From contig OX336345.1 of NCBI GenBank assembly GCA_946902875.1, positions 4,247,395-4,311,394 on the forward strand: a stretch of DNA of 64,000 bases, read 5' to 3'. Origin of the DNA: Nematopogon swammerdamellus. Its lineage: Eukaryota; Arthropoda; Insecta; Lepidoptera; Adelidae. The position numbers were made by a program, and so were the translations under genes. Below the pieces are notes generated by a model. The model was not told where the DNA came from. It made no database searches and saw only the letters and a list, made by a program, of their open reading frames with translations. Shown one piece after another: positions 52,605 to 62,649 of the stretch; positions within the stretch are counted from its first letter, which is position 1; every line of letters starts with the position of its first letter.

Positions 52605-52900
52605 GTGTCCTCATCCCTCCACCTCCTGTTCACATTCGCCAAACCCGCCACACTCTCGCGGAACACCCTATTCTAGTCGACAGAAGAGTTCTTCTAACAT
52701 CACGATTATCTAAATCGTTCTTGTGTCCCATCGCAAATGTATGGAATGAGCTTCCGGGGAATATGTTTCCCTACTATGTAGTATTAGAACCTCGGATGTT
52801 TTTCCAACGACTTTATCCCGTTTCAAACCGGACCGGCACCTCGTCGGCGGTGAAATTGGCTGCGCCCGAGTACCACTCAGCTACAGAGGCTGATAAATAA
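52605..52900 (+). mobile_element. LINE-Z 3' end
   Basis: CATTCGCCAAACCCGCCACA, CTCTCGCGGAACACC, ATGGAATGAGCTTCCGGGGA, ACCGGACCGGCACCTCGTCG. The end also holds a trace of an S1 head (ACCACTCAGCTACAGAGGCT at 52869). Confidence 0.7.
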
Positions 52901-52984
52901 AATAAAATTTAAAATGTCTTTAAAAGTAAGCTTTATAATTTATCCGAGTATGAATAATCGATATTTTAGCCAGAAAAAGCTGTT

Positions 52985-53083
52985 CCAAAAGCTGTTTCGC
53001 GAGGAGAGGTGATTTTGGCTCTGTCGACTGCACCATTGGTCTCTCGAAACAGCCACCCATGCTGGTTTACATAAAAAAAAGGT
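52985..53083 (+). mobile_element. S4 SINE tail
   Basis: GCGAGGAGAGGTGATTTTGG, CTCTGTCGACTGCACCATTG, CAGCCACCCATGCTGG, TTTACATAAAAAAAA. Confidence 0.7.
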
Positions 53084-53450
53084 CCGTGCCCCTAGAACGG
53101 CTGGTATAGAAACACAGATTTATGCTCGCTGCCTATAATAAAACACTTGAACGCTACCAATAACAAATCACGTAGATTTATCGGTGCAGTCGGACCTTCG
53201 TGCGGCCTGCGTAGACTAACATCAAGCATTAATGGCCGGCATTACAGGATCATCAAATTAACATTATCAGGCTTTGTTTCGCACGAGCGCTGAAAGTGCA
53301 ATTATGTAGCAAACAAGTGCTAAGTTAATTTAAACTATGGAAACTTTATTTATGAAGCATGCAAGTGTTAAAATATGCAATACTACAATTACTAAGGTGA
53401 ATAATTTAACCAGACTGTCTTCAAGCGTCGTATCAATAGACTGAATGGCC
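53084..53450. other. Unique stretch
   Basis: Nothing recognised. Confidence 0.35.
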
Positions 53451-53562
53451 CAGCAACAGTCCGCAAATTGTGGTTTTGCGAGGAGAGGTGAATTTAGCTC
53501 TGTCGACTGCACCATTTGGTCCCTCGGCACAGAAAAACATGAGGGTTTTCTAAAAAAAAAAA
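53451..53562 (+). mobile_element. S4 SINE tail
   Basis: GCGAGGAGAGGTGAATTTAG, CTCTGTCGACTGCACCATTT, CCTCGGCACAG, then an A-run without the usual CACCCATGCTGG. Confidence 0.65.
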
Positions 53563-53854
53563 TTAAGACATTATACGAAACACTTACATTTGATGTTTAG
53601 CCACTTACGTTTACGTTTCGCTATTTTTGAAAAATGCCAAATATTTCCTTGCAAATTTAAAAAAATAACGAAACGCCTAAATAAAAATTACAGCAATGGT
53701 TTGACTATCAGACAAACCATTGCTCCTTTTATTTAATATCTATATTTTTTCTTTGGACCAACTATTACATTGTCGAAAAAATCTGTGGTTTCCCTGTCAT
53801 ATACGGCTTAGTTAGTGAATAACTCTATTAAAATCAAAAATTTTGCACTCGTTA

Positions 53855-54015
53855 TCCCTGTCTACATATTTTCCCCCAAGTATTTCTCGGGCGCTTCAAG
53901 AGGATAGGGGCGGCATGGCATTCGAAAACCCCACATTCGAGCGAGAGTCCATAGACGTCGTTAGACACCTTATGGGTGGATCTGCGCTACTTGTCGCGCT
54001 TTCTATTAAATAAAA
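53855..54015 (+). mobile_element. LINE-J 3' terminus
   Basis: TTTTCCCCCAAGTATTTCTC, GGCATGGCATTCGAA and GTCGTTAGACACCTTATGGG match 10905-11050, ending in AAATAAAAAAC. 5'-truncated. Confidence 0.65.
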
Positions 54016-54078
54016 AACACATAACCTTCTCTATAGATAAAACTTTATTACCCCATCAGGTTTCGATACTTACAATTC

Positions 54079-54126
54079 TAGTTAGAGAGTTATTCATCCT
54101 ACTACAAGGCAAGACACCGTCTTTTG
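54079..54126. repeat. Left 48-bp direct repeat beside S1
   Basis: TAGTTAGAGAG ... CTACTACAAGGCAAGACACC, CGTCTTTTG, repeated at 54505-54552 with several substitutions. Confidence 0.8.
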
Positions 54127-54500
54127 TTTTTTTTTATGGAAACTGACACGCTTGGCTACATCACCTACAACATCCGTGATGTCAGCCCATAACACCGGGT
54201 GAACTAGGTGCCCTGTCAGTGCTTCCCTTCGATCGTGCCGGCAACACTGACTGGACGGAAACACAAACTATTTACATAGCCGTTTCGACCGAAGTCTCCT
54301 CCCCTTGCGGTGGTATCAACCCGGGCGGGTTGAACCCTACCACCTAGTAAGGTAGGAAGGGAAAGGACCTACAGTTTAACGTGGAATCCGAACGACGGTC
54401 AGCCTCCAACGGTCGAGCGGTCACCCATCTAACTACTGACCGCGCTCAGCGTTGCTTAAAAACATTCGACCGACCGCACCACTGAGCTACCGAGGCTGAC
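54127..54500 (-). mobile_element. S1 SINE, full length
   Basis: T-run, CTGACACGCTTGGCTACATC, body, CCTACCACCTAGTAAGGTAG, CACCCATCTAACTACTGACC, CACTGAGCTACCGAGGCTGAC. Flanked on both sides by a 48-bp direct repeat. Confidence 0.92.
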
Positions 54501-54504
54501 AAAT

Positions 54505-54552
54505 TAGTTAGAGAGATCTTCGTCTTACTACAAGGCAAAACATCGTCTTTTG
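54505..54552. repeat. Right 48-bp direct repeat beside S1
   Basis: Second copy of 54079-54126. Confidence 0.8.
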
Positions 54553-54559
54553 CTAAATA

Positions 54560-54915
54560 AGATAATTGCTCGAGAATTTCACCCAATTACAAACCAGCAT
54601 CATTTTCACCTCAGCACTTCTCAAGGGCCATGTTTAATTCACACCTTGTCGAGCCCATTTCCCTCCGCAAACACTCAACTCCTCCGCAGCCTTCGGGTCA
54701 ATGGGAGGCTCTTTGAACTCCAGCCAACAGCCCTTGGCTCTTGAGCGCTTCCGCGGTACAGCCTTCGAGAGGCTACAGTCTTTTCACGTGCCGTGTACGA
54801 AGCTCATCTCAAGCGGCATCTCCGTCGTATGTAGATGTGGTCTGGTAGATGTGAAAAAGGTTTGTGGCTCCGTTATTTAGAAATCTAAAAAATAGTAAAT
54901 CAAATCAAATCAAAA
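54560..54915 (+). mobile_element. Possible LINE 3' end with (CAAAT)n tail
   Basis: RFRGTAFERLQSF in one frame resembles the FxRSF-type C-terminal motif of CR1/Jockey LINEs, and the segment ends AAATCAAATCAAATCAAAAA. Frames are broken; moderate support only. Confidence 0.4.
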
Positions 54916-55555
54916 ATAACAACCACGTTAAGATACATAAAACATGTTTCACAAAAATTTACATTTTGAGACGCTTCGAGAGTTATCTTAAATCTATTTT
55001 AGCGACATTCGAAACAAAACACTAGACTTGCGTCTGTTTTGTTCGGTTTGATTTGATAAATAAAAAACCTTTAAAAAAACAAGCTTTTATCTAAGACATG
55101 TCTAAAACGGATAAAAATAAGTATAAGTTTTCGAAATTGCAAAGATTATACATACAAGCTGGCTTTTTAAAAATAGTTTTTGTTTATTATTTTTATAAAT
55201 TTTTTTATTTTGTGCGTTTTAGTTTTTTTTGGCAATTTTGAATAATATACTAGCTAGATTGCATTGTCACAAGCACCAAAAGTGTGTGTCATCTCAATCA
55301 GTTGCATGGAATTGGTTTAAAATTCAGTAGCAAGATTAGACCTATATGGTCAGGTGAAGGAACAGGTGAAGTTAAATATAGGCTTAAATTAAAAAATTAA
55401 AACATTAAATTAAGTCAAAAAAAAATATTACTAAACGAAGAAAAAACTAAACGAAGACTTGGGAGTGGTAAAAACTGACTGTATGTATTTAGATTTTTTT
55501 TAAAGATTTTTTATGAGTTTTAGTTTTTACTTTGCAACAGCCTGTACTCTATTTT
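54916..55555. other. AT-rich unique stretch
   Basis: Nothing recognised. Confidence 0.4.
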
Positions 55556-55832
55556 TAGGTTTTCGCGCCCCGTACGGAAGCCTATTACTAAGCCTACGCC
55601 GCGCCGTCTGTCTGACTGTCCTACTGCTGTATCTTTGGAAACGTAATAGCTAGCCGGTTGAAATTTTCATAGATATTTTTATTATGGCGGATATAACAGT
55701 AAATATTGAAAAATACAAAAAGTAAAAAATTAAAGGGGGTCATCACTAACCATACGATAAAAGTATTTTTTTCAAGGTTTGTTTTTTGTCACCTCGGTGC
55801 GCCAGTGCGACTCGAATTGGTCGGTTTTTTTA
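55556..55832 (+). mobile_element. MITE-G element, diverged
   Basis: CCCCGTACGGAAGCCTATTA, CTAAGCCTACGCCGCG, a short GTCY tract, AAAAGTAAAAAATTAAAGGG, CGGTGCGCCAGTGCGACTCG, TTGGTCGG. Confidence 0.75.
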
Positions 55833-55981
55833 TTCACTACTCAAGTACTCAAAAATTGGATGCAAGAAAATGTTTAAATATAAATTTTCGCTCGCATTTG
55901 TAATAACTTACCTCTTATATAAATTAGATTTTTTTGCGTTTTTGAGTCTAACATTTTGTGGATCAATGGATTATTTCTATA

Positions 55982-56369
55982 CTAGCTTTTGCCCGCGGCT
56001 TCGCTAGCGCAAAATTTGGATTTAAAAAGAAGAAAGTAAGTAAGCCCCCTACTAACGTACCTTTTTTTTCGGCGCGCGGAACAATTCGGCTTGTATGAGC
56101 CACATCATAGCGTAATCAGAACTGAATTTTATTTAGCCTATCCTGTGTCTCGTATAGCTTAATGTGCTTGTACTAAGATTAATCGAATTAGGATGATCGG
56201 TTTAACAGTTATGGAGGAAAATACATTCATACATACATGCAGAAAAGATTTCCAAAAATCGTCAATTTATTTTTAGTATCATACATAGAGTCTACAAAAT
56301 ATGCAATATCTCATAAAACCAAGTAACTTACTCCATGACCATACCTTACAGATTTATTATTAGTATTGA
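55982..56369 (-). mobile_element. HEL-B Helitron, complete ends
   Basis: Minus orientation: TCAATACTAATAATAAATCT (56369) preceded by A; end GAAGCCGCGGGCAAAAGCTAG followed by T (55982). The best-preserved HEL-B copy, 388 bp, without coding. Confidence 0.85.
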
Positions 56370-56386
56370 TTGATTGATATTGATTG

Positions 56387-56510
56387 ATGATTTTTTTATT
56401 TTTTTTATGGAAACTGACACGGTTGGCTACATCACCTACAACATCCGTGATGTCAGCCCATAACACCGGGTTGAACTTGGTGCCACGTCAGTGCTTCCCT
56501 TCGGTCGTAA
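56387..56510 (-). mobile_element. S1 SINE tail
   Basis: T-run, GGAAACTGACACGGTTGGCT, GTGCTTCCCTTCGGTCGT, then it ends beside an ATGATGATGAT run. Confidence 0.85.
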
Positions 56511-56615
56511 TGATGATGATATCTATCTTATTTGGCTTGGCTATATTTGGCTCGAGTTTTATCGAATTCTAGTTCCTATCCTTAACACTAATGTGAAGGT
56601 TGGGTCATAATTTTC

Positions 56616-56656
56616 CTAACCTTCACACTGGTGTGACAGAGCAGTGTGAAGGTTAG
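56616..56656. repeat. 15-bp perfect hairpin
   Basis: CTAACCTTCACACTG (56616-56630) and CAGTGTGAAGGTTAG (56642-56656) enclose 11 nt. A third, partial copy (AATGTGAAGGTTGGG) lies at 56590. No known terminator or element assigned. Confidence 0.85.
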
Positions 56657-57387
56657 TCCGGTGTGAGAAAATGAAGCAAAGTGAGAGATTGTGGTTCTCG
56701 TTATAAGTGTATTCTATAAGGTAATATAATTCCCGAGCGATATGTTTATTGAGTTCCTATGACTCGCACAAGGGTTGTAACATTGTGTATTCACAAAAGA
56801 CGCGTCCAATAATCAACTTCATAATCCGACATGAATTAAAACGATATATTCATTTAATCATAATATACGACTGGCTCACATTCACGCATGCGCTGTATAA
56901 GGCTCGACGGTCAATAAAGAATAAGGAGTGTTATTGTACAATATTTATGTTTCTTGCATATTTTATGTTCAACTTTTTGTTGACATTTTAGTTTGGTTTA
57001 GTTGGTTCGAACAAGTAAAATTCTCAAATATTTCATTTTTTATCGAGATATTTAACCAAAGCAGGTGTGACTATAATTCACAGACATTTTTTTACACATC
57101 GAATTTGCGTATATAATAATGTGAACTTAAGACAAATTCTTCAGCAAATAATGTTGATTCTGAATTAGGGTTACTCGGAAATGTTAACACAATAAATGTT
57201 CTACTGAAAAAATCAAGGATTAATTGGTATTGACGATGTAACTATAGTTTGTGAAAATATGTTTCAAGCGTAGTAGGTTCCAATTTATGTAAAAACACAT
57301 TGATGTATATTTTGTACTCGGATTATAAATTTAACAATTAAAACGCAGCGCAGTTAAAACGCAGATAAATGATTATTTGAACACAAG
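56657..57387. other. AT-rich unique stretch
   Basis: Nothing recognised. Confidence 0.4.
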
Positions 57388-57580
57388 AAAATAAAAAAAA
57401 ACCCCCGACCTAATGCGAGTAGGACTCCTCGTGCACCGAGGGTTCCGTACCACCACACAATATTATATTAGAATATTTTTGTTATGTATTAACAAAAAGA
57501 AAAAAAAAATTGTTTTCTTAGGATTCTTAGTTCAGGATACTTAGTGCTAGCCCGACTCACATTTGGCCGGTTTTTATTAG
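57388..57580. mobile_element. Short MITE with CCGGCCAA-type ends
   Basis: AAAAAACCCCCGACCTAATG (left) and the complement of TCACATTTGGCCGGTTTTTA (right) are related inverted ends; CACCGAGGGTTCCGTACCAC inside. Same family as 4318-4465. Confidence 0.65.
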
Positions 57581-57680
57581 GTATATATTGTTTTATTTGA
57601 TTTTGCACTATAATCAATATTGACGCTTGTATGTATTACATTTTTAGGATAGATAGAGCAAAAACAAAAAAAAAAACAAA

Positions 57681-58075
57681 AACCAGCCAAGTGCGAGTCG
57701 AACTCGCGCACCGAGGGTTCCTTATCGCCATGTCACAATCTATGGCGTGTTATGAAATGCTTCATATTAGTTAAATGTCATGATTAATTTAAATGTTTCA
57801 CCCTCTACCGAAGAAGTGCGCGCATACACTTTTTTGGTTTCTTCTATGGGAACCCCCGTGAATTTTTCAATTTTTCTTATTTTTATTATTTGTTATTATA
57901 TCGGCCATAATATCAGATATTCTGTGAAAATTTTAACGGGCTACCTATTACGGTTCAAGAGATACAGCCCTCGGACAGACAGACAGACGGACGGAAGGAC
58001 GGATAGACAAACAGACAGACAGACAGCGTAGGCTTAGTAATAGGGTCCCGTACCGGATTCGGAACCCTAAAAAAA
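57681..58075 (-). mobile_element. MITE-G element, full length
   Basis: AACCAGCCAAGTGCGAGTCG, CACCGAGGGTTCCTTATCGC, CTATGGCGTGTTATGAAATG, CGGGCTACCTATTACGG, a (GACA)n/(GACG)n tract, GATTCGGAACCCTAAAAAAA. Confidence 0.85.
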
Positions 58076-58107
58076 CGTTAAAAACATTTCGTGTAAACAT
58101 TTACTTA

Positions 58108-58337
58108 AAAATTTTTTTTTATGGAATCTGACAGAGTTGGCTGCTTCACTTACAACATCCGTGATGTCAGCCCATAACACCGGGCGAACTAAGTGCCATG
58201 ACAGTGCTTCCCTTCATTTCGTTTCGTTTGTATTTATTATTTTCAACCGGCTACCTATTACGGTTCAAAATATATAGCCCTTTAAGGACAGATGGACGGA
58301 CAGACGCAGCAGGCTTAGTAATATGGTCCCGTACATA
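58108..58337 (-). mobile_element. S1 tail followed by MITE-G fragment
   Basis: T-run, GGAATCTGACAGAGTTGGCT to GTGCTTCCCTTCATTTCG (58222) is S1. 58251-58337 (CCGGCTACCTATTACGG, GACAGATGGACGGACAGACG, GGCTTAGTAATATGGTCCCG) is an internal piece of MITE-G. Confidence 0.75.
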
Positions 58338-59200
58338 ACTCTAATGACTCGATATATTACAAGGAAAGTGCCCTGCGCCACTTAAACACATCAATGCGAG
58401 AGGGCCATTCCACCGAACACAATTTAAACTTTTTTGTAAACTTCCAAAGGGATGTTGGTCGAATAAGGTTTGGTGAATGTTTATATTTGTGGGTTCAGGC
58501 TCAATTTGAATCATAATGGAACTGGAAATTTATTTGATCGTAAAAGAGCGCGTGTGCCCCGGCTGGCGTGTGACAATGGCTTTTTATCGCGCGAGGTGCA
58601 CTCCTCGTAAATATCGGTTCGGATGTCAAAACAGCCGCGTTTCTCGTTCGGCTCGTTCTGGAAGTTCTGGAACGCGGTGGCGAGGCGCGACATTCGATTG
58701 ACCCTTTTGCGTCGTAATTTGAATATCAGGTCTGTAGCAAAAGAAAAATAAAGTTGAGGCGTTGTGGGACATCCGATAGAAGCGAAGCTTCTTACGATTT
58801 GTATTTAAAATCCAATTTTTCATTTAATTTCGATCGGAATAGCGTCATCTATACGATACATAATTGGCTCAGCCAAAGACATTAAACTCTTTGGGCTCAG
58901 CCAATGGGGAGCGTTTATTTGTGGCTCGTATCAATTCGGTGTGAGTGTCAGAATATCTGAAGTCGTTGTTCTGGCAATAGGTCGTATGTCAACTTTTACC
59001 AACTTTTCAGGAGACAAAAAAACATTATAACTTTGTCCGGGTTTATTTAATATAAAACCGTTTAAAAACACTTTATTCACAAGAAAAGCTGTGTTTTATG
59101 TACACAAACAATAAAAAATCATTCAATAATGGAAAATTATTGACGTGGTTGAACCAAATCTCAGTGATGCCAACATACGACAGATTTGATTGGGCGCCTT
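58338..59200. other. Unique stretch, GC-rich in the middle
   Basis: 58540-58700 is relatively GC-rich (GGCTGGCGTGTGACAATGGC). Two short opposite-strand open frames are unsupported. Confidence 0.35.
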
Positions 59201-59204
59201 TGAA

Positions 59205-59395
59205 ATGTTTAACTGAAAATGAAATGAAAATGAATAACTTTTATTTTTCTTGTTTAACACACACACGAGAGTTTAAATAACACATAGAACAGTAAATAGA
59301 TAGACAAGAAAAATTGGACCTGACACAGCCTTGGTCACTCCCCACCGAGCCCTGGAGCTGATGAGAGGGACGCTGATTTTAAGTCAGGCCCAGGT
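59205..59395 (-). mobile_element. LINE-C 3' fragment
   Basis: The complement of 17886-18060: CTTGTTTAACACACACACGA, GACAAGAAAAATTGGACCTG, GACACAGCCTTGGTCACTCC, CGCTGATTTTAAGTCAGGCC. It starts with the GAAATGAAAATGAATAAC tail, so it is a very short retroposed copy of the LINE-C family. Confidence 0.9.
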
Positions 59396-59499
59396 TTACT
59401 CTTTAGTTTTTGACATAGGAGGTATGGCCATATATAAAATGATTTTTTCCTTATATCGAAATTTTTTGACATACGACCTATTGTCAGAACAACGACGAT

Positions 59500-59620
59500 A
59501 TTGTAGGTACTGGCTACTCCCGCGGTTTCGCTACGCAAAAGAATATCCTATAAATAATACGTCAGTGGATATATACACCATGTAAATTGGTTAAGCAGTT
59601 CTCGACTGATAAGTTAACAT
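59500..59620. mobile_element. Helitron-like remnant
   Basis: ACTGGCTACTCCCGCGGTTT, CGCTACGCAAAAGAATATCC resemble the CTAG hairpin end of HEL-type elements in decayed form. Confidence 0.35.
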
Positions 59621-59682
59621 AGATGGCGCATCGGCACATCGTTACAGATTTTACGATTTATTAGTTTTATTTAATTTGTATT

Positions 59683-60096
59683 TTTAGGGTACCGTATCAG
59701 GTACGGGACCCTATTACTAAGCCTACGCCGTCTGTCTGTCTGTCTGTCCGTCCATCCGTCTGTCCGAGGGCTGTATCTCTTGAAACGTAATAGGTAGCCC
59801 GTTGAAATTTTCACAGAATATGAGATATTCTGTGTGTTATTATGGCCGATATAACAACAAATAATAAAAATAAGAAAACAGTAAAAAATTCACGGGGGTT
59901 CCCATAGAAGAAACCAAAAAGTGTATGCGCGCGTGCCATCTACCGAATAGATTATGAAGCATGACATTAACTAATATGAAGCATTTCATAACACGCCATC
60001 TATATGGCGTGAGTAGCGCTAGCCGTGACATCAGACATGGCGATACGGGACCCTCGGTGCGCGAGTTCGACTCGCACTTGACCGGTTTTTTTTTAT
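59683..60096 (+). mobile_element. MITE-G element, full length
   Basis: TTTTAGGGTACCGTATCAGG, CCTATTACTAAGCCTACGCC, (GTCT)n(GTCC)n, GTATCTCTTGAAACGTAATA, CACGGGGGTTCCCATAGAAG, CTCGGTGCGCGAGTTCGACT, CACTTGACCGG. Confidence 0.88.
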
Positions 60097-60159
60097 TTAT
60101 TAAGATGACACCTCACCTTATTTGTCTTTTCCTTCACGATTTAGATCTTTCTAGACGTT

Positions 60160-60490
60160 TACGTACACACACCACACGCCGTATCCCGACAATCGGGGTA
60201 AGCAGAGTAATCGGTGTTGTGCTACAAGTATTCTGGTAAACTACAGCGCCACGGCGACCACCACGTTTAGCAAAGTATTCGGACAAGATAACTCAGATCA
60301 GGCAGCAAGTAATGCATGAAGGCGCACATGCTGCATGACTCGGTTGAAACACCGTGCCAAGGTGAGAGGTGGCTAGCCTGTCGCCCTTATGCACGGCATC
60401 TTGTCCTTATCCTTTAGTCGCCTTTTACGTCATGCGCGGAGAGAGATGCAGTGGGGCTATCCTTATTAAGTACCGGCCCCACACAGTACC
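60160..60490 (-). mobile_element. S3 repeat, full length
   Basis: CACACACCACACGCCGTATC, GTGCTACAAGTATTCTGG, AGCAAAGTATTCGGACAAGA, GGTGAGAGGTGGCTAGCCTG, CATCTTGTCCTTATCC, AGTACCGGCCCCACACAGTAC. The (TATG)n end is reduced. Confidence 0.88.
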
Positions 60491-60535
60491 ACGTTTACAT
60501 GTGTCGGAAATTTAGACATAGTGACCTCAAAACGG

Positions 60536-60937
60536 GTTTTTTATGTTATCGGGTGGCTGAGTCAAAGGAGCCAAAGAACATACTCCGACCAGCCAATATC
60601 ACCTCCGAGAAGGTAGGTGCTATACCGGAGACTTCCCTGGATTGCTGGCTATACTGAACTGGAGGAGAACACAACCGAGGCTGCCTATGCGGCCATCTTA
60701 CATCCAGTACGGTGGTACCAACCCAGTCGGCTACAATTTGAGCCTACCACCTAGTAAAGGGCAAGGGAAGGGACCTACAGTTTTACACCGGTTCCGAACG
60801 GTGAAGCAGCAGGTGTAGGTAGGTATGCACGTAATTTTTTTCGTCAGAAAAAACTCATTGGTACACGCCGACCGGATTCGAACCTCGGACCTCTCGCATG
60901 AGAAGCCGATGCCCAAACCACTCGGCCACCCGCCACT
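60536..60937 (-). mobile_element. S2 SINE, full length
   Basis: T-run, GGTGGCTGAGTCAAAGGAGC, GCCAATATCACCTCCGAG, core, then the tRNA-like head: the complement of GGCCGAGTGGTTTGGGCATC and the B-box GGTTCGAATCCGG. The A-box is the best in the window. Confidence 0.92.
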
Positions 60938-61540
60938 GTTACTTTTTATAAGAACACTGCGTCGGAACCCTAACGAGAATGGCCCCTACGAGGCTGTCGA
61001 GGATATTACCAGCGAAGCTCAATAATGCTCTCTCTATGCCGGCGCCGTTACGAGCTGTAACAAAATTAGCCTACGCTATAATAAATTCAAATCACGGCCT
61101 TTCTTATTTTTTTTTTACCCTCGCCCATCCGACAGCGGATATTCGTCTGAAAAGGAAATCTTAACTCGATTTTCCGTGATTATTTTTTCCATTAAAGCCG
61201 TCGCGAAGGTTAACGTCATTCATGTTAAACAATTTCGTATCTCGATTGTCTTGAGCTCTCGCAACACTCCACAGAGCATTAAATATTTAACCTTCTATAA
61301 TATGAAGAACGTATGTTGTTTGTTGTTTATTGTATCAGTACATACATAGTTAGGTAACGTAGAGTACGTTACCTACACCGATACCTAATATGATGTTTGC
61401 ATAAAATTTTTGCGTTTGGCAAATTTTGCAAAGTTCTGTTAATTGAAACAATTTGTTTTGTCGTCGGCATATATATATATTTAATCATTACTAATGTTTT
61501 TAAGTTATTCATTATACTCATTTTAAAATCTTATAGATTA
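60938..61540. other. Unique stretch
   Basis: Nothing recognised. Confidence 0.4.
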
Positions 61541-61542
61541 AG

Positions 61543-61690
61543 AGTGAAAGTGCCTTACATAAAGTCGATGTTTTGCCCGCTACATCAAGGGCGCGGACAC
61601 CATATACGTCGGGTCCAGATATTCCGCGGTTCCTGATGAAGCCCGTGACGTAGCGGGCGAAACGTCGACTGTATGTAAGTCACTTTCACT
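61543..61690. mobile_element. 148-bp palindromic element with hammerhead-like core
   Basis: AGTGAAAGTGCCTTACATAA at the left and the complement ACTTACATACAGTCGACGTT at the right form arms of about 45 bp. The right half contains CTGATGA (61633-61639), stem GCCCG/CGGGC (61641-61645, 61654-61658) and GAAAC (61659-61663), with one extra A (61640). The left arm supplies the partner strand of the outer stem. Class unknown. Confidence 0.75.
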
Positions 61691-61699
61691 GTTCATCAT

Positions 61700-62645
61700 G
61701 AGACGAAAAAGGGGACTTAAATAATAGAATACGGCTCAGAAATATAAATTTATCGTTTATTTCATAAAACACAAATATACGATGTAAAAAGACAGGGTGT
61801 GAGTTATCAGAATCACTTGAGCATCGTAGGGGTGACGACCGAGCTAATCGATTAGAGCTATAATTCTGTCCGAGAACTTAGCTTCGGAAGGGGAGACGAA
61901 GGTCTTCGCAGGAAGGCCGACACGAAGCCTCCGACGCGTCGCTCGATCTCCACCCTCTTCACAATGTTCTGCTTCGGAACAGCCGGACGAGGAGTAGGGC
62001 CCAGGTGGCTCGTACCGGCTATGCCGTCGCAGATGATGCAGGCGTCCTCGGACGGAGAACGTAGAAGCGTGGAAGTCTACGTGTAACGTAGAAGAGACTA
62101 CGTGTAGACGTAGGAGCTGTACACACACACACACAAACACACACACATTAAATAATGTACACATATCAAGGTGCCCTGTGGATGGGAAGAGAGAAAATAC
62201 ACGGATGGGCGTTATATGTTTCGTGCGTGAAGCGCAACGACAACCGCTAGGCCGGCGGTGTCTCACAAGCGACAGGCAAGGCAGAGCTGAAGAGAGTGTA
62301 ATGTTACCCGTAACCCTGGCTGTGGGGACTCCTCTCTCAACGCTGAGATGAACGGCTGGAAACGTCCGACGGCAGCGGTGGTACAGCGCCGCGGCTCGTT
62401 GACAGTGGCACGGTCGCGAGGGAAACTAGTGTAACTCACGGCGGCAGATCGAGCGCGTTATATTTTATCTTGCAGCGGAGAATTATTTAACAGAAGAAGT
62501 GAAGTCTTGGTTGACTGAGTACCGCTTTTATAGGTGACAGCGCGCGTTTGTGGTGTGGCTGCGGAATGAAGTCGGCTAGCACGCAATGACGCGCACTGTA
62601 TGTGGTTACCTGAATCTAAGTGGCTGAAGGCCTGTAACACCATTT
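61700..62645 (-). other. Minus-strand transcription unit or LTR-like block
   Basis: On the minus strand a TATA box (CTATAAAAGCGG at 62533-62522) is followed at a suitable distance by CTTCACTTC, and AATAAA lies at 61761-61756. Between them is GC-rich DNA with a (GT)n run (62116-62148) and open frames in two registers; one ends RVGGFVSAFLRRPSSPLPKL then SSRTEL and stop. TGTTACAGG at the outer end would suit an LTR, but no second LTR or target duplication is seen. Function unknown. Confidence 0.3.
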
Positions 62646-62649
62646 GTTG

